Shown: piece after piece, positions 26,510-37,453 of the stretch | How positions within the stretch are numbered: position 1 is the first letter of the stretch | Layout of the letters: the number at the start of each line of letters is the position of its first letter | NCBI GenBank assembly: GCA_021801265.1 | Contig: JAJYYE010000001.1 | Span: 620,001 to 684,000 of the forward strand | Origin: Pseudomonadota bacterium | GTDB lineage: Bacteria > Pseudomonadota > Gammaproteobacteria > Halothiobacillales > Halothiobacillaceae | DNA length: 64,000 nucleotides | Direction: 5' to 3' | Notes under the pieces: generated by a model | The model's input: only the letters and a program-made list of their open reading frames with translations | The model's database searches: none | Told to the model about the DNA's origin: nothing | Position numbers and translations under genes: made by a program

Positions 26510-27142
26510 ATGAACGCGCAACACCAACATTTTTTCCTTCTCCACGGCCTGGGCGCCAGCGGCGATGATCTTGCGCCCGTTGGCCGTCTGTTGGCGGAGC
26601 AGGCGGGCATCCCTGCCGAGCGGGTCACGATTCACGCACCTGATGCACCCATGGCGCCGGTGACGCTGAATAACGGTTATCGAATGCCCAGTTGGTTCGA
26701 TATTCATGGCCTGGATCGATCCGCACCCACCGATTTGGCCGGTATCGAAGCAGCCGCAGGTCGGATTGCCCTGCTGATTAATGAGCGGGCAGGGGATGAG
26801 CCCTTTTGGCTGGTGGGGTTTTCTCAAGGCGGCGTGGTGGCTTTGCGTGCCGCCTGCTGCACCGCCCGCGTACCGGCGGGGGTGATGTTGCTTTCAACGT
26901 GGTTGCCGGCGCCCGACACCTGCACGCTGCCTGCCGACCGCTACGATATGCCGATTTTTATTGGACACGGCGATGCAGATGACGTCGTTGCATCCGCTTC
27001 CGCCGAGCGCATGGCCAGCCATCTTCGCGCCGCTGGCGCAACTCAAGTTAGCCAACACCGCTACGCGATGGCGCATAGCATTTGCCCCGAAGAACTGGGC
27101 GATATGGCGGTTTGGATGAATGCCGTGTCGGTGATGGGGTAA
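26510..27142 (+). CDS. Alpha/beta-hydrolase, carboxylesterase/phospholipase type (YpfH-like)
   Basis: This 210-residue cytoplasmic serine hydrolase has LLHGLGASGDD near the N terminus (oxyanion loop), the nucleophile elbow GFSQGG, the acid in GHGDADDVV and the base His in AMAHSICPEE. This set is typical of the carboxylesterase 2/acyl-protein-thioesterase-like family; natural substrates are short acyl esters or unknown. It starts 119 bases after the divergent pdxH start. Confidence 0.9.
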   Translation: MNAQHQHFFLLHGLGASGDDLAPVGRLLAEQAGIPAERVTIHAPDAPMAPVTLNNGYRMPSWFDIHGLDRSAPTDLAGIEAAAGRIALLINERAGDEPFWLVGFSQGGVVALRAACCTARVPAGVMLLSTWLPAPDTCTLPADRYDMPIFIGHGDADDVVASASAERMASHLRAAGATQVSQHRYAMAHSICPEELGDMAVWMNAVSVMG

Positions 27143-27173
27143 TCCAACGTGGGTTATCAGCGCACGCACAAAA

Positions 27174-27196
27174 AACCCGCCAACGAAGGGCGGGTT
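27174..27196 (-). terminator. Rho-independent terminator for minus-strand transcription
   Basis: The stem ACCCGCC/GGCGGGT with a 7-base loop is followed, reading the minus strand, by a T-run. It should end the transcript of the DUF4282 gene, whose stop is about 170 bases upstream on that strand. A second small hairpin (CCCTCC at 27254, GGAGGG at 27266) lies between them. Confidence 0.7.
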
Positions 27197-27364
27197 GAAC
27201 GCGCGATATGAAAATACCGGCCTAGTAAAGATCCGCCAGGAAATTTCGCAAATCCCTCCCGCTTCGGAGGGGTAAGGCCGGGATGGGGGATTTGAACATT
27301 GGAGAAACACTTAACTGCCCCCCAACCCGCCCCGAGCACAGGGAGGGGCTTTAAAGCAGGTTTC

Positions 27365-27616
27365 CTAGCTTTTATCGGCCAACTTTTGCATGTTCTCGTT
27401 GATTTTGAATAAAACGATCATGAGTTCGCTCCAGATACGCACACCAACGCCGCCAGCCACGATCATGAAGAGACCTTTTAAGAACGAGCCAAACGAAACC
27501 CCCATCGCAAACATCGAACCCAAGCCGCCAATCACCACCATCAATAAGAGCAACCAATACACCACGGTAATGATTTTTGGTGTGATCATGTCATTAAAAA
27601 ACAGCAAGTCTTTCAT
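27365..27616 (-). CDS. Small DUF4282 membrane protein
   Basis: This 83-residue protein has two TM helices (about 13-38, IITVVYWLLLLMVVIGGLG, and 48-72, LKGLFMIVAGGVGVRIWSEL) and a short charged C terminus with an FKINENMQ motif. This pattern matches DUF4282, a family of unknown function often found alone. It is flanked by a terminator downstream and by a hairpin at 27655-27672 on the argH side. Confidence 0.85.
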   Translation of the reverse strand: MKDLLFFNDMITPKIITVVYWLLLLMVVIGGLGSMFAMGVSFGSFLKGLFMIVAGGVGVRIWSELMIVLFKINENMQKLADKS

Positions 27617-27654
27617 CGATAATTCCTTTTTGGTTGATTGATCGGGCGTAAGAC

Positions 27655-27672
27655 GCCACGCACACGCGTGGC
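27655..27672. repeat. Hairpin between argH and the DUF4282 gene
   Basis: GCCACGC and GCGTGGC are perfect inverted arms around an ACAC loop, just after argH on the minus strand. There is no T-run, so it may stabilise the argH mRNA end or be a weak terminator. Confidence 0.5.
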
Positions 27673-27759
27673 ATCACGCTCAGAATACCGCAAAATCCTT
27701 GCAGTAAAATGTCAGCCAGAGGGTTGCCGGATTCAAAAAATCAGGCCCCCCTTCTGGTG

Positions 27760-29199
27760 CTAAGTTTTAACCAGCGTCTTTCTGGCGGCGATCACTTGTG
27801 CGTGCACTTGCGCGGGTGCGGTGCCGCCGGTGATGTTGCGGGCGGCCATGCTGCCTTCCAGGGTGAGTACGGCGAAAATGTCTTCGCTGATTTTCGGTGA
27901 AAAGTTCTGGAGCTCCGCCAAGGGCAGTTCGGATAAATCGCAGCCTGCGGTTTGTGCGTGGCGCACCGCTTTGCCGACAATTTCATGGGCATCGCGGAAG
28001 GGTACACCTTGACGTACGAGGTAATCGGCCAAGTCGGTGGCGGTCGAAAACCCTTGTTTGGCTGCAGCGCGCATCCGCTCGCGGTTCGGTTGCAGCGCAG
28101 GAATCATGTCGCCAAAGGCGCGCAGGCTACCCATGACGGTGTCGATGGCATCGAACAGCGGCTCTTTATCTTCCTGATTATCTTTGTTGTAGGCGAGCGG
28201 CTGACCTTTCATCAAGGTGAGCAGCGCGAATAAATCGCCATATACCCGCCCGGTTTTACCGCGTACCAGTTCCGGTACATCGGGGTTTTTCTTTTGCGGC
28301 ATGATGGAGCTGCCAGTGCAGAAGCGGTCGGGGAGGTCGATAAAGCCAAATTGGGCCGACGTCCACAAAATCAGCTCTTCGCTCATGCGTGAGAGGTGCA
28401 TCATGATGAGCGCAGTGGCGGATAAAAACTCGATGGCAAAATCCCGATCGGATACGGCATCCAGAGAATTGCGGCTCACGCCTTCAAAGCCCAGCAATTG
28501 CGCCACATAGTCGCGGTCGAGGGGATACGAGGTGCCAGCCAGCGCCGCCGAGCCCAAGGGCAGGATATTCACGCGACGGCGCACGTCGGCCAGCCGTTCG
28601 GCATCGCGGGTGAGCATTTCGTACCAAGCCAGCAGGTGATGGCCAAAGCTGATGGGTTGGGCGACCTGCAGATGGGTGAAGCCGGGCATGACGGTATCGG
28701 CTTCGCGTTCAGCCAAATCAACCAAAGCCCCGCGTAGTCGGTTCAGTGCCTGAATCATCCGATCAATGGCGCCGCGCAAATACAGACGCACGTCAGTCGC
28801 CACTTGATCATTGCGGGAGCGCCCCGTGTGCAGCTTTTTGCCGACATCGCCAATGCGGTCAATCAGGCGCGCTTCGATGTTCATGTGCACGTCTTCATAC
28901 GCCACCACCCAGGCAAAATCGCCGCGCTCGATATCCAGCAGTATCGTGTTCAAGCCGTGCAGGATTTTGTCGCATTCCTCGTTCGTGAGTACGCCCACGT
29001 GCGCCAGCATTTTGGCGTGGGCAGTGGAACCGGCAATATCTTCGCGAAACAGGCGCTGATCAAACCCTACCGAGGCGGTAAATGCTTCGACAAACGCATC
29101 GGTCGGCTCATCGAAGCGCCCACCCCAGAGTTTTACCCGACTTTTCACTAGGGGCAGGTCGGACGTTTGGTCGGCGGTATGTTCATCAGGGCGAATCAT
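27760..29199 (-). CDS. argH: Argininosuccinate lyase
   Basis: This enzyme of about 479 residues splits argininosuccinate to arginine and fumarate, the last step of arginine synthesis. Fumarase-superfamily motifs are present: [30 protein letters not shown], and the signature [12 protein letters not shown] with the catalytic Ser in its mobile loop. The ATG at 29199 ([11 protein letters not shown]) is preferred because the core motif [10 protein letters not shown] lies 25 residues later as in homologues. It is divergent from a LytS/AlgZ-type kinase gene, as argH and algZ are in pseudomonads. Confidence 0.96.
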   Translation of the reverse strand: MIRPDEHTADQTSDLPLVKSRVKLWGGRFDEPTDAFVEAFTASVGFDQRLFREDIAGSTAHAKMLAHVGVLTNEECDKILHGLNTILLDIERGDFAWVVAYEDVHMNIEARLIDRIGDVGKKLHTGRSRNDQVATDVRLYLRGAIDRMIQALNRLRGALVDLAEREADTVMPGFTHLQVAQPISFGHHLLAWYEMLTRDAERLADVRRRVNILPLGSAALAGTSYPLDRDYVAQLLGFEGVSRNSLDAVSDRDFAIEFLSATALIMMHLSRMSEELILWTSAQFGFIDLPDRFCTGSSIMPQKKNPDVPELVRGKTGRVYGDLFALLTLMKGQPLAYNKDNQEDKEPLFDAIDTVMGSLRAFGDMIPALQPNRERMRAAAKQGFSTATDLADYLVRQGVPFRDAHEIVGKAVRHAQTAGCDLSELPLAELQNFSPKISEDIFAVLTLEGSMAARNITGGTAPAQVHAQVIAARKTLVKT

Positions 29200-29355
29200 G
29201 GTGGTATCTCGCTTATAGTGCAGAGTTGAAAGTTCAGAATTCATTGTGGTTTAGTATATCGCAACCGGCTTTTTGAGCCTGCACGATCAACCTTGCCGAG
29301 GCCAGTGCAAGCCAAGGCCAATCCCGACAGGGCCACTTACGACAAGGACAACGTC

Positions 29356-30486
29356 ATGACTTCTGCCGATTCTCACCCGCCAGCAAAACGGCATGGCTCA
29401 CCGCTTGGCGCACAGCCCCAATCCGGGTCGCGCACATCGGCATTGCCCGCCTTTTGCACGCCGCGTGTGCTGCTGATCACCTTGTTGCTCGGTTTTGGCG
29501 TGGCGCTGCTGCTGGCCATTGCGCCGGGCGTGGCCGAAGATCATTGGGTGCGCTTGGGCACCACGGCGTGGTTTGTGGCATGGGTTACCTTGATGACCAC
29601 CGGCGTACTCTGCACCCTGCAAAAGCCCTTGTGTCGGCTTGCCTTGCCTTGGTTGCTCTTCGTGGTGATGGCGGTTCTCCTTGCTGCTACCGCCTTAATT
29701 AGTGTGCTGGCATATCAATCGCTCACCCAACTGGGCTGGAATCCGTTTGAAAGTCAAACCGACTTCTTTATCCATAATCAAGCGATTGCGCTGGTGGTTG
29801 GCGGTATGGGGATTTGGATTTTCTCGCTGCATTGGGCAAAAACCCGTCGCATGACTGCACAAACCAAAGCTGAGCTTGATGCGTTACATGCGCGGATTCG
29901 TCCGCATTTTTTATTCAACAGTTTGAATACCGTCGCCGCGTTGATCGACACCGATCCCAAGGCGGCCGAAGCGGCAGTGCTGGATTTGGCCTCGATTTTT
30001 CGTGCGGCGCTGTATGCGGGAGATGTGTCTACACTGGCAGAAGAACTGGGTTTAAGCCAACGATATCTTGCGCTGGAACACTGGCGCTTGGGCGAGCGCT
30101 TGGCCGTGGATTGGGTGATGCCTGAAGCGCCGCTGCCGTCCATCGACCTGCCTATTCTGACCCTGCAGCCTCTGGTGGAGAACGCGGTGCGCTATGCCGT
30201 GGAGCGCAGTGCTGAGCCCTGTTCGATCCGTATTGAATGCCTAATCGGCACCCGAGCCATCAGTGTGCTCATCGAAAACCCGCTGATCGGCGGGCCCGAG
30301 TGCGCACCGAATGGGGGTAATGGGGTTTCCCTACAAAATATCCGCGACCGTTTGGCACTGATGTTTGGCGATCGCGCCAGTTTAAGGGCGGGTGTGATTG
30401 AGCATAAATTTCGTGTCAAGCTCGTGTTGCCGCGCCCGGATGCGCCACCCCATGCTTCGCTGAATGACAAGGCGCGGCGCGCATGA
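29356..30486 (+). CDS. LytS/AlgZ-type membrane sensor histidine kinase
   Basis: This 376-residue kinase has four hydrophobic segments between about residues 36 and 160 and a His_kinase-type cytoplasmic domain with the phospho-acceptor His in ARIRPHFLFNSLNTVAAL. The ATP-binding N-box is NAVRYAVE and a GxG-like segment GGNGVSLQNIRDRL follows. It lacks the usual HisKA dimer domain, as is normal for this class. ATG 29356 has AAGGA 7 bases upstream. It overlaps its response regulator by 4 bases. It resembles AlgZ/FimS in type and location, but the signal cannot be read from the sequence. Confidence 0.9.
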   Translation: MTSADSHPPAKRHGSPLGAQPQSGSRTSALPAFCTPRVLLITLLLGFGVALLLAIAPGVAEDHWVRLGTTAWFVAWVTLMTTGVLCTLQKPLCRLALPWLLFVVMAVLLAATALISVLAYQSLTQLGWNPFESQTDFFIHNQAIALVVGGMGIWIFSLHWAKTRRMTAQTKAELDALHARIRPHFLFNSLNTVAALIDTDPKAAEAAVLDLASIFRAALYAGDVSTLAEELGLSQRYLALEHWRLGERLAVDWVMPEAPLPSIDLPILTLQPLVENAVRYAVERSAEPCSIRIECLIGTRAISVLIENPLIGGPECAPNGGNGVSLQNIRDRLALMFGDRASLRAGVIEHKFRVKLVLPRPDAPPHASLNDKARRA

Positions 30487-31184
30487 GGGTTTTGATTGTC
30501 GATGACGAACCCCTCGCCCGCGCCCGCTTGCGTCGATTGCTCGCGGCCCACCCCGAAGTTCGGGTGATCGGGGAGGCGGGCAATGCCCGCGCAGCCGACA
30601 GAGTGCTGAGTGAGGAACCGGACTTGATTTTTCTCGATATTGAAATGCCGGGTGAATCGGGCCTGAGCTGGGCCAGTCATGTGCGCCAGCGCCCGGTGCC
30701 GCCCGCGATTATTTTTACCACCGCGCATCCGCAACACGCCTTGGATGCGTTTGCGAGCAGCCCGGTGGATTATCTGCTCAAACCCATTGAGCCCGCTCGT
30801 CTCGCCGCCGCACTGGAACGCGCCCGGCAGCCCACGCGCGCGCAGCAAACGCAGGAACCCAAGCTCAGCATTCAGGTGGGGCGGCAGCAGCGGTTTGTGT
30901 ATGCCCGCGACCTTTTGGCGGCAGTCAGCGAGGATAAATACACCCGCTTGATTCACAGCGAAGGCGAAGCGGTTCTGGATCACAGCCTCAAGGAATTAGA
31001 AACCCAATTCGGCGATCATCTGCTGCGCATCCATCGCCACACCTTGATTAGCCGTGCGCGCTTGCAGGGTATTTCCAGCAACGCCCAAGGCCAGCATTTT
31101 GCCGAAATCATGGGGCTGGACGCGCCTCTGGAAATTAGCCGTCGCGCGTTGCCGCTGGTGAGAGCGGTGTTGGATCAAGCTTAG
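30483..31184 (+). CDS. algR: LytTR-family response regulator (AlgR type)
   Basis: This 233-residue regulator has a receiver domain (acidic pair in VDDEPLARARL, phospho-acceptor D52 in LDIEMPGESG, Lys in DYLLKPIEP) and a C-terminal LytTR DNA-binding domain at about 130-230 (VYARDLLAAVSEDKYTRL; LLRIHRHTLISRARLQ). It is the partner of the kinase that it overlaps by 4 bases. In pseudomonads AlgR is followed by hemC; here the next gene on that strand is missing and ispH converges instead. The symbol reflects similarity of family and location, not proven function. Confidence 0.85.
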   Translation: MRVLIVDDEPLARARLRRLLAAHPEVRVIGEAGNARAADRVLSEEPDLIFLDIEMPGESGLSWASHVRQRPVPPAIIFTTAHPQHALDAFASSPVDYLLKPIEPARLAAALERARQPTRAQQTQEPKLSIQVGRQQRFVYARDLLAAVSEDKYTRLIHSEGEAVLDHSLKELETQFGDHLLRIHRHTLISRARLQGISSNAQGQHFAEIMGLDAPLEISRRALPLVRAVLDQA

Positions 31185-31328
31185 GGAATCTCTCATTTAC
31201 TCGGAGAAAGACGATCCCTTTGGGTCAGGGGCATTGTTGGAACTCAATTGAATCCATCCCGTCTAGCAAGCAGCCCGAAAGCCGCGATGGCGTGTGTTTG
31301 GTCCCGCGGCCGCGGAATGAATCCACGC

Positions 31329-32294
31329 CTACCGCGCCGACTCGCCTGGCCGCAATGATTTGGGCAAGGCAAACACCATATGTTCGATGATGTGCGGCGG
31401 CGTTTCTTCCAGACGCGCGCTAAAGCGGCTTTTGAGGTGTTCCAGCACGTGTTGTACCAGGATTTCGGGCGCAGACGCCCCGGCGGTGACCCCGACGCGG
31501 GTGCAGTGGCCGAACCAGTCGTCACTGATGTCTTCAGCGCCATCAATCAAATACGCGGTTTTCCCGGCCTGCTCGGCAATTTCGCGCAAGCGGTTGGAGT
31601 TGGAGCTGGTTTTGGAGCCCACGACCAGAATCACATCGCAGGTTTCGGTGAGCGCGCGCACTGCATCCTGGCGGTTTTGGGTGGCGTAGCAAATGTCGTC
31701 TTTTTTCGGGCCTTCAATCTGCGGGAACCGTTGCCGCAAGGCTCTGATGATGGACTGGGTTTCATCCACCGAGAGCGTGGTTTGGGTGGAATAGGCCAAG
31801 CCCTGCGGATTTTCGATGCGGAGATGGGCGACATCGTCGATGCGTTCGATGAGGTGGATTTTCCCGCCATACCGTGGGTCAAAATGACCCATCGTGCCTT
31901 CGACTTCGGGGTGTCCTGCGTGGCCAATCAGCACCACATCGCGGCCCACTCGGGCGTGCCGCTCCACTTCCAAGTGCACTTTGGTGACCAGGGGACAGGT
32001 CGCATCAAAAATGCGTAATCCCCGCACCTCGGCTTCGTCTTCGATGGCTCGGGAAACGCCATGTGCGGAAAAAATCAGGGTGGCGTCATCAGGTACGTCG
32101 CTTAGGTTTTCAATAAAAACGGCGCCTTTCTGGCGCAGGTTTTCGACGATGTAGCGGTTATGCACGATTTCATGCCGCACATAAATGGGGGCACCGAATA
32201 AATCCAGCGCCCGATCGACAATTTCGACTGCCCGATCCACCCCCGCACAAAAGCCGCGCGGGTTGGCCAGTTGGATTTTCATATCCTGTTTCAT
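31329..32294 (-). CDS. ispH: 4-hydroxy-3-methylbut-2-enyl diphosphate reductase
   Basis: This 321-residue iron-sulfur enzyme performs the last step of the MEP pathway, giving IPP and DMAPP. The [4Fe-4S] cysteines are visible in [13 protein letters not shown] (C16), FDATCPLV and in the later [16 protein letters not shown] / [16 protein letters not shown] regions; the [11 protein letters not shown] segment carries an active-site His. It is the last gene of ileS-lspA-fkpB-ispH, overlapping fkpB by 4 bases. An alternative ATG lies four codons in ([10 protein letters not shown]). Confidence 0.96.
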   Translation of the reverse strand: MKQDMKIQLANPRGFCAGVDRAVEIVDRALDLFGAPIYVRHEIVHNRYIVENLRQKGAVFIENLSDVPDDATLIFSAHGVSRAIEDEAEVRGLRIFDATCPLVTKVHLEVERHARVGRDVVLIGHAGHPEVEGTMGHFDPRYGGKIHLIERIDDVAHLRIENPQGLAYSTQTTLSVDETQSIIRALRQRFPQIEGPKKDDICYATQNRQDAVRALTETCDVILVVGSKTSSNSNRLREIAEQAGKTAYLIDGAEDISDDWFGHCTRVGVTAGASAPEILVQHVLEHLKSRFSARLEETPPHIIEHMVFALPKSLRPGESAR

Positions 32295-32752
32295 TGGAGC
32301 GCCTCTTGGTCATTGATGGCCAGAATATGCACAATCAATTGAATATTCATGCCCGCCAGCGGGTGGTTGAAATCTACCGTCAAGGTTTCTTCATTGATGG
32401 CGCGTACGGTACCGGCGACCGCATCGCCATTGGGTAAATCAAACTCAACCACATCATCGATGCTTAATGCCAAGTCGTTCGGGACATCGCTGCGCGGGAG
32501 CTCGTGAATCATCTCCGGGTCAGGTGTGCCGAAGGCGAACTCTGGGGTGAGCAAAATCCGGGTGTGCTCGCCCAGGGGCAGGCCGATGAGGGCTTCCTCA
32601 AGCTTCGGTGCAAAGCTGCCATCGCCCAGCACAAATGCCATGGGTTCGCCTTCAAAGCTGGAATCGACCACACGATTATCCGGTAAGCGAATTTCATAGT
32701 GCAGCGTGACGACATCGCCCCGCGTAATCTGTATTTGACGGGGTTCGGTCAT
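32291..32752 (-). CDS. fkpB: FKBP-type peptidyl-prolyl isomerase SlpA
   Basis: This 153-residue protein is the SlyD-like FKBP with an inserted-in-flap (IF) chaperone domain. It starts with [31 protein letters not shown], the FKBP strand and loop, then has the IF domain near residues 72-120 and the closing [13 protein letters not shown] strand. It lacks the His-rich tail of SlyD, so SlpA/FkpB is the better name. It overlaps lspA and ispH by 4 bases each. Confidence 0.94.
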   Translation of the reverse strand: MTEPRQIQITRGDVVTLHYEIRLPDNRVVDSSFEGEPMAFVLGDGSFAPKLEEALIGLPLGEHTRILLTPEFAFGTPDPEMIHELPRSDVPNDLALSIDDVVEFDLPNGDAVAGTVRAINEETLTVDFNHPLAGMNIQLIVHILAINDQEALQ

Positions 32753-33318
32753 GGCTGGGGGTTATCCGGTCGGTCGGTCTCTAAGGGATGCGCGCGGTGC
32801 GGTAATAGCTCAAACACGAGCAGCAAAACCACGCCCACCGTGATGGCACTATCGGCAATATTGAACGCGGGCCAGTGATAACCCCGTGCGTGCAAATCCA
32901 GAAAATCGACGACGTAACCCAGCATCAGCCGATCAATCAGGTTGCCCAGCGCGCCGCCGATAATGAGCGCAATCGCCACTTTGGTTAGACCAACACCGCG
33001 GCGCGTGGGATTGCCCGGCATGACGCGCGGCGTGCGCAACAACCACACCACAAGCCCCAGCGTGACCAAACCCGCCAAAATCGCAAATCCCCAGCGTTGC
33101 CAGCCCCCTGAATTCGCTAAAAATGAAAACGCTGCGCCAGGGTTATGGAGCAAGGTTAAGTTGAAGTAGCCGGTGACGGGAATCGGGTTCGCGTATTCCA
33201 GATAGCGCATGGCCGCCCACTTGGTGGCGGCGTCCGTGCCGATCACCACCGCCGAAAGCCAGAGCCAGTTGAGGTTCTGCCAATGAAGTTGACCTGACTT
33301 GAATGTGTTGTCGTTCAT
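32749..33318 (-). CDS. lspA: Lipoprotein signal peptidase (signal peptidase II)
   Basis: This 189-residue inner-membrane aspartic protease removes signal peptides from prolipoproteins. It has four TM helices; the conserved NPGAAFSFL loop, the catalytic Asp regions [17 protein letters not shown] and [11 protein letters not shown] are all present. The C-terminal tail is rich in Pro and Asp. It overlaps both ileS and fkpB by 4 bases in the classic order ileS-lspA-fkpB-ispH. Confidence 0.96.
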   Translation of the reverse strand: MNDNTFKSGQLHWQNLNWLWLSAVVIGTDAATKWAAMRYLEYANPIPVTGYFNLTLLHNPGAAFSFLANSGGWQRWGFAILAGLVTLGLVVWLLRTPRVMPGNPTRRGVGLTKVAIALIIGGALGNLIDRLMLGYVVDFLDLHARGYHWPAFNIADSAITVGVVLLLVFELLPHRAHPLETDRPDNPQP

Positions 33319-36131
33319 ACCCAGCTCCGTATTTCACCTGCGCCATCGATGTTTTTGATGCATCGTCCGCAGAGGGTTGGATGCATGACGTGGCTGCCGA
33401 CATCGGCTTGATGATGCCAGCAACGCTCGCATTTGGGTGTTTCGCTGACAGCAATTGACACGGCCAGGGTTTCGCCAGTGGGCAGGGTGTCGATGGGGAT
33501 GTTTTGCGGCACGTTGGCCAGTGGCTGAATCGTGAGTTCCGACACAATCAGCACAAACCGCAGCTCATCGGCGACGGGCTTGAGGAACGCAGCCAGCGCA
33601 TCATCCACAAACAGCGTGACGGTCGCCGATAAATTCGCCTTGATGATTTTCTCGTTGCGCGCCGTTTCGGCATGGCGATTGACCCCATCGCGCAGGTTAA
33701 TCAACTTCGACCAGAACGCGCGTTGTTCATCTGATAACACCGCGACCAAATCATCGGTGTGTGTGGCTAAAAATACCGACGGCGCACGGGGTTCGGCCAG
33801 GGCGGGCAAATGTGCCCAAAGCTCATCGGCGGTGAATGAGGTGATGGGCGCGATCCAGCGCGTTAATGCCTCAGCCACCCGCCACATCACCGTTTGCGCA
33901 GAACGGCGCATGGTCGCATTTTTCTGACCGGTGTAGATGCGGTCTTTCACAATATCCAGATAAAATGCGCCCAGTTCAATCGAGCAGAAATGATGCACCC
34001 GCGCCACGAGGCTGTGGAAATCATAGGCGGCATAATCGGCCAGCACGGCTTGATGCAGGGTAGTCGCATGGTCTAGGAGCCAGGCATCCAGCGGCAATAA
34101 ATCAACCGTTGCGATGCAATCGGTATTCGGGTTGAAGTCGTTGATATTCGACAGTAAATAGCGCGCAGTATTACGAATGCGGCGGTAGGCATCACCTGCC
34201 CGCTGCAAAATTTCATCAGATACGGTCATTTCGCCCGAAAAATCGGTTGAGGCTACCCACAGCCGCAACACATCGGCCCCCATTTTGTCGATGATTTTTT
34301 GCGGCGCAATCACATTACCCAGCGATTTCGACATTTTGCGGCCTTGGGCATCGACCGTGAACCCATGGGTGAGTACGCCGCGATACGGTGCGGTTTCTTT
34401 CAACGCGACACCTGTCAAAAGCGAGGATTGAAACCAACCCCGATGCTGATCCGAGCCCTCCAGATACAAGTCGGCGGGCCACGTGAGCTCGGGGCGGCGC
34501 GCCAACACCGACCAATGCGTGACGCCCGAATCGAACCACACATCCAGCGTATCGGTGACCTTCTCGTACTGGTCGGCATCGGCGCCTAATATATCTTCAG
34601 GATCGAGCGAGAACCATGCATCAATACCGGTTTGCTCAATTAAATCCGCGACCTCATTCATTAAACGCGGTGTTTCGGGATGCGGTTCACCGGTTTCCTT
34701 ATTCACAAACATGGCAATCGGCACGCCCCAGGTGCGCTGGCGGGAAATACACCAATCGGGGCGGTTTTCGATCATGCCTGCGATACGCGCCTCGCCCCAA
34801 GCGGGGATGAATTTGACGTTTTTGATGGCGGCCATCGCCTGATCGCGCAGGTCGTTTTGCGTCATCGAGATAAACCACTGGCCGGTCGCACGGAAAATCA
34901 GCGGGGTTTTGTGCCGCCAGCAATGTGGATAGCTGTGTGTCAAGCGGCTGTGTGCCAGGAGCGCGCCGGATTCTTTGAGGATTTCCAGGATTTTCGCGCC
35001 ACCGTCTTTCAGATTCAGGCCCCCAACCTGCGGCGTATTCGGCAAAAAGTAGCCGCTGCCATCCACCGGGTTATCGACCGGCAAGCCATACCGCAGGCCG
35101 ACTTTGAAGTCATCTTCACCATGGGCGGGCGCCGTGTGGACCGCCCCCGTACCGGCCTCGGTGGTGACATGCTCGCCCAGAATCACCAGCACCTGACGAT
35201 CCAAAAACGGATGTTGCAGGTGAATGCCTTCAAGCTCTGCGCCGATCGTGGTGCCGAGGATGGTGCCGCTCAATTTCATGCGTGCCAAGGCTGATTCGCG
35301 CAGGGCTTCAGCCAGAATCATCCGCCGTCCGTCGTCGCGCTCGATGAGGGTGTAGTCCAGTTCAGCGTTGAGCGCGACCGCTTGGTTGGCAGGCAGCGTC
35401 CACGGCGTCGTTGTCCAAATCACGACCGCGACAGGTACGGTGCTGTCCAGTCCGAACGCCCGATGCACCGCAGCAGAATCGACCGCCATGAAGGCCACAT
35501 CGATTTGATCGGATTGTTTGTCCTGGTACTCCACCTCGGCCTCGGCCAGCGCTGAACCGCAGTCCACACACCAATGCACCGGTTTCTCGCCACGATGGAG
35601 ATGGCCGCGCTCGATGATGCCGCCCAGCGCGCGTACGATGTCGGCTTCGGTGGCAAAATCCATGGTTTTGTAGGGGTCCGCCCAATCGCCGATCACGCCC
35701 AAACGAATAAAGTCCGCCATTTGGCGGTCGATTTGGCTTTGTGCGTAGCTGCGGCAGGCGGCGCGGAATTCTTTCGCCGACAATTTCACGCCGGGCTTGC
35801 CATGTTCGCGCTCGACCATCAGCTCAATCGGTAGGCCGTGGCAATCCCAGCCGGGCACATACGGCGCATCGAATCCGGCCAGCTGTTTGGATTTGACGAT
35901 AATGTCTTTCAAGACTTTATTGACCGCATGGCCGATGTGAATATCGCCGTTGGCATATGGTGGGCCGTCATGCAGCACGAACTTGGGGCGACCCGCACTC
36001 ACTGCCCGAATCGCGCGGTACAGCTCAAGCTGTTGCCATTGGGCCAAGCGCTCGGGTTCGCGGGCAGGCAGATTGCCGCGCATCGGAAACAGGGTATCGG
36101 GCAGGTTAAGCGTTGATTTGTAATCAGTCAC
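33315..36131 (-). CDS. ileS: Isoleucyl-tRNA synthetase
   Basis: This 938-residue class I tRNA synthetase charges tRNA-Ile and edits valine. The HIGH motif appears as [11 protein letters not shown], the adenylate loop as [10 protein letters not shown], and the editing domain includes [12 protein letters not shown] and the [16 protein letters not shown] segment. A C-terminal zinc finger is visible as [12 protein letters not shown] and CGRCIKNI. The length fits bacterial type I IleRS. It leads the ileS-lspA-fkpB-ispH operon; ribF, often found before ileS, is not here. The promoter lies in the 164-base spacer shared with the glycerate kinase gene. Confidence 0.97.
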   Translation of the reverse strand: MTDYKSTLNLPDTLFPMRGNLPAREPERLAQWQQLELYRAIRAVSAGRPKFVLHDGPPYANGDIHIGHAVNKVLKDIIVKSKQLAGFDAPYVPGWDCHGLPIELMVEREHGKPGVKLSAKEFRAACRSYAQSQIDRQMADFIRLGVIGDWADPYKTMDFATEADIVRALGGIIERGHLHRGEKPVHWCVDCGSALAEAEVEYQDKQSDQIDVAFMAVDSAAVHRAFGLDSTVPVAVVIWTTTPWTLPANQAVALNAELDYTLIERDDGRRMILAEALRESALARMKLSGTILGTTIGAELEGIHLQHPFLDRQVLVILGEHVTTEAGTGAVHTAPAHGEDDFKVGLRYGLPVDNPVDGSGYFLPNTPQVGGLNLKDGGAKILEILKESGALLAHSRLTHSYPHCWRHKTPLIFRATGQWFISMTQNDLRDQAMAAIKNVKFIPAWGEARIAGMIENRPDWCISRQRTWGVPIAMFVNKETGEPHPETPRLMNEVADLIEQTGIDAWFSLDPEDILGADADQYEKVTDTLDVWFDSGVTHWSVLARRPELTWPADLYLEGSDQHRGWFQSSLLTGVALKETAPYRGVLTHGFTVDAQGRKMSKSLGNVIAPQKIIDKMGADVLRLWVASTDFSGEMTVSDEILQRAGDAYRRIRNTARYLLSNINDFNPNTDCIATVDLLPLDAWLLDHATTLHQAVLADYAAYDFHSLVARVHHFCSIELGAFYLDIVKDRIYTGQKNATMRRSAQTVMWRVAEALTRWIAPITSFTADELWAHLPALAEPRAPSVFLATHTDDLVAVLSDEQRAFWSKLINLRDGVNRHAETARNEKIIKANLSATVTLFVDDALAAFLKPVADELRFVLIVSELTIQPLANVPQNIPIDTLPTGETLAVSIAVSETPKCERCWHHQADVGSHVMHPTLCGRCIKNIDGAGEIRSWV

Positions 36132-36295
36132 GGAGAGGTCGCCGAATTAAAAGGTAATTTCAAAAATGGCGTTTATTGTAGCAAGTATGTCCCGACCTGC
36201 GGCGGTTTGTGGCACATGGAATTCGGGGTATTGCCCATTTTTAAACTTTGTTGAAATCCGGAAAATTTGACTATACGGTTTAATGAGCATTTTTT

Positions 36296-37453
36296 ATGGA
36301 CGCACCCATGCATGTTTTATTGTGTCCCGATAGTTTTAAGGGCAGCTTGTCGAGCGAAGAAGTCGCGCGCGCCATGGCGCTGGGCGTGCGTGCCGTCGAC
36401 GGGCGGGCGACCACTGAATTAAAGCCGATGGCTGATGGTGGTGAGGGGATGGCAGATTTGGCGACACGGGCCTTGGGGGGCGAGCGCCGTGCCGCATCGG
36501 TGCGCAGTTCGGATGGCTCCGCTGTCACGGCGCAATGGGGTTGGATACCCACCCGAAAGATGGCCATTGTTGAGGCGGCCAGCACCTGCGGGCTAAATCT
36601 CATTGCGCCCGAAGCACGCGACCCGTGGTGTTTCGACACGCGTGGGGTGGGCGATATGCTGCGCCATGTCCTTGATGCCGGGGCGGAGAAAATCCTGATC
36701 GGTTTAGGGGGCAGTGGGACGAATGATGCCGGTACGGGCTTGCTGGCGGCCTTGGGCGTTGTGTTTCTGGATGCCACAGGAAAATCGCTTGCGCCTACGC
36801 CATCGGGTTTAGTGGCGTTGGATCGGGTCGATTTCTCACATCTTGATCCGCGAATCGAAAACACGGCACTCGTGTTTTTAACCGATGTGGATAACCCGCT
36901 GACGGGTCCGTTGGGCGCCAGCGTGGTGTTCGGGCCGCAAAAAGGCCTCGCGCCGGGGACTATCGGTGAGATGGACGCGCGATTGGCTACCATTGCCCAA
37001 AAAATTGCAGCGGCGCGCCCATTGAACGGTTCAACCGACGCATCTGGGATGGGCGCCGCGGGTGGGTTGGGTTTCGCCTTGGGTGCGGTGCTGGGTGGTC
37101 ATTGTCATCGCGGGAGTGAATATCTGGCCGAACTTGTCGGTCTGGATGCCGCGATCGAACGGGCCGATGTGGTGATCACGGGAGAAGGGGCGCTCGATGC
37201 ACAAACCGCCCACGGCAAGGTGGTGGCCGAAGTGGCGCGCCGCGCCAGGCTCGCCCGTAAACCGGTCATCTGCATCGCGGGCAGCGTGCACTCTTCGCCT
37301 GAGCAAGTGGCTCAGATGGGGTTGTGGGGCGTTTGGGGGTTATGCACGGACGGCATTGGTGTGGAGGAAGCCATCGCGCGTGCGGAAGAGCTGATCGTCA
37401 AGCGGACCACGCAGGCGGTGGGCGCTTGGCAGACTGCCAGCAAGATGGGCTGA
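36296..37453 (+). CDS. Glycerate kinase, GarK/GlxK family
   Basis: This 385-residue enzyme phosphorylates D-glycerate with ATP to 2- or 3-phosphoglycerate. The family opens with LLCPDSFKGSLSSEEVA, has ELKPMADGGEGMADL, IGLGGSGTNDAGTG (nucleotide/substrate loop), GAAGGLGFALGAV and VVITGEGALDAQTAHGK. In this family the product is usually 2-phosphoglycerate, but the sequence alone does not fix this. It is divergent from ileS. ATG 36296 and 36308 are both possible starts. Confidence 0.93.
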   Translation: MDAPMHVLLCPDSFKGSLSSEEVARAMALGVRAVDGRATTELKPMADGGEGMADLATRALGGERRAASVRSSDGSAVTAQWGWIPTRKMAIVEAASTCGLNLIAPEARDPWCFDTRGVGDMLRHVLDAGAEKILIGLGGSGTNDAGTGLLAALGVVFLDATGKSLAPTPSGLVALDRVDFSHLDPRIENTALVFLTDVDNPLTGPLGASVVFGPQKGLAPGTIGEMDARLATIAQKIAAARPLNGSTDASGMGAAGGLGFALGAVLGGHCHRGSEYLAELVGLDAAIERADVVITGEGALDAQTAHGKVVAEVARRARLARKPVICIAGSVHSSPEQVAQMGLWGVWGLCTDGIGVEEAIARAEELIVKRTTQAVGAWQTASKMG

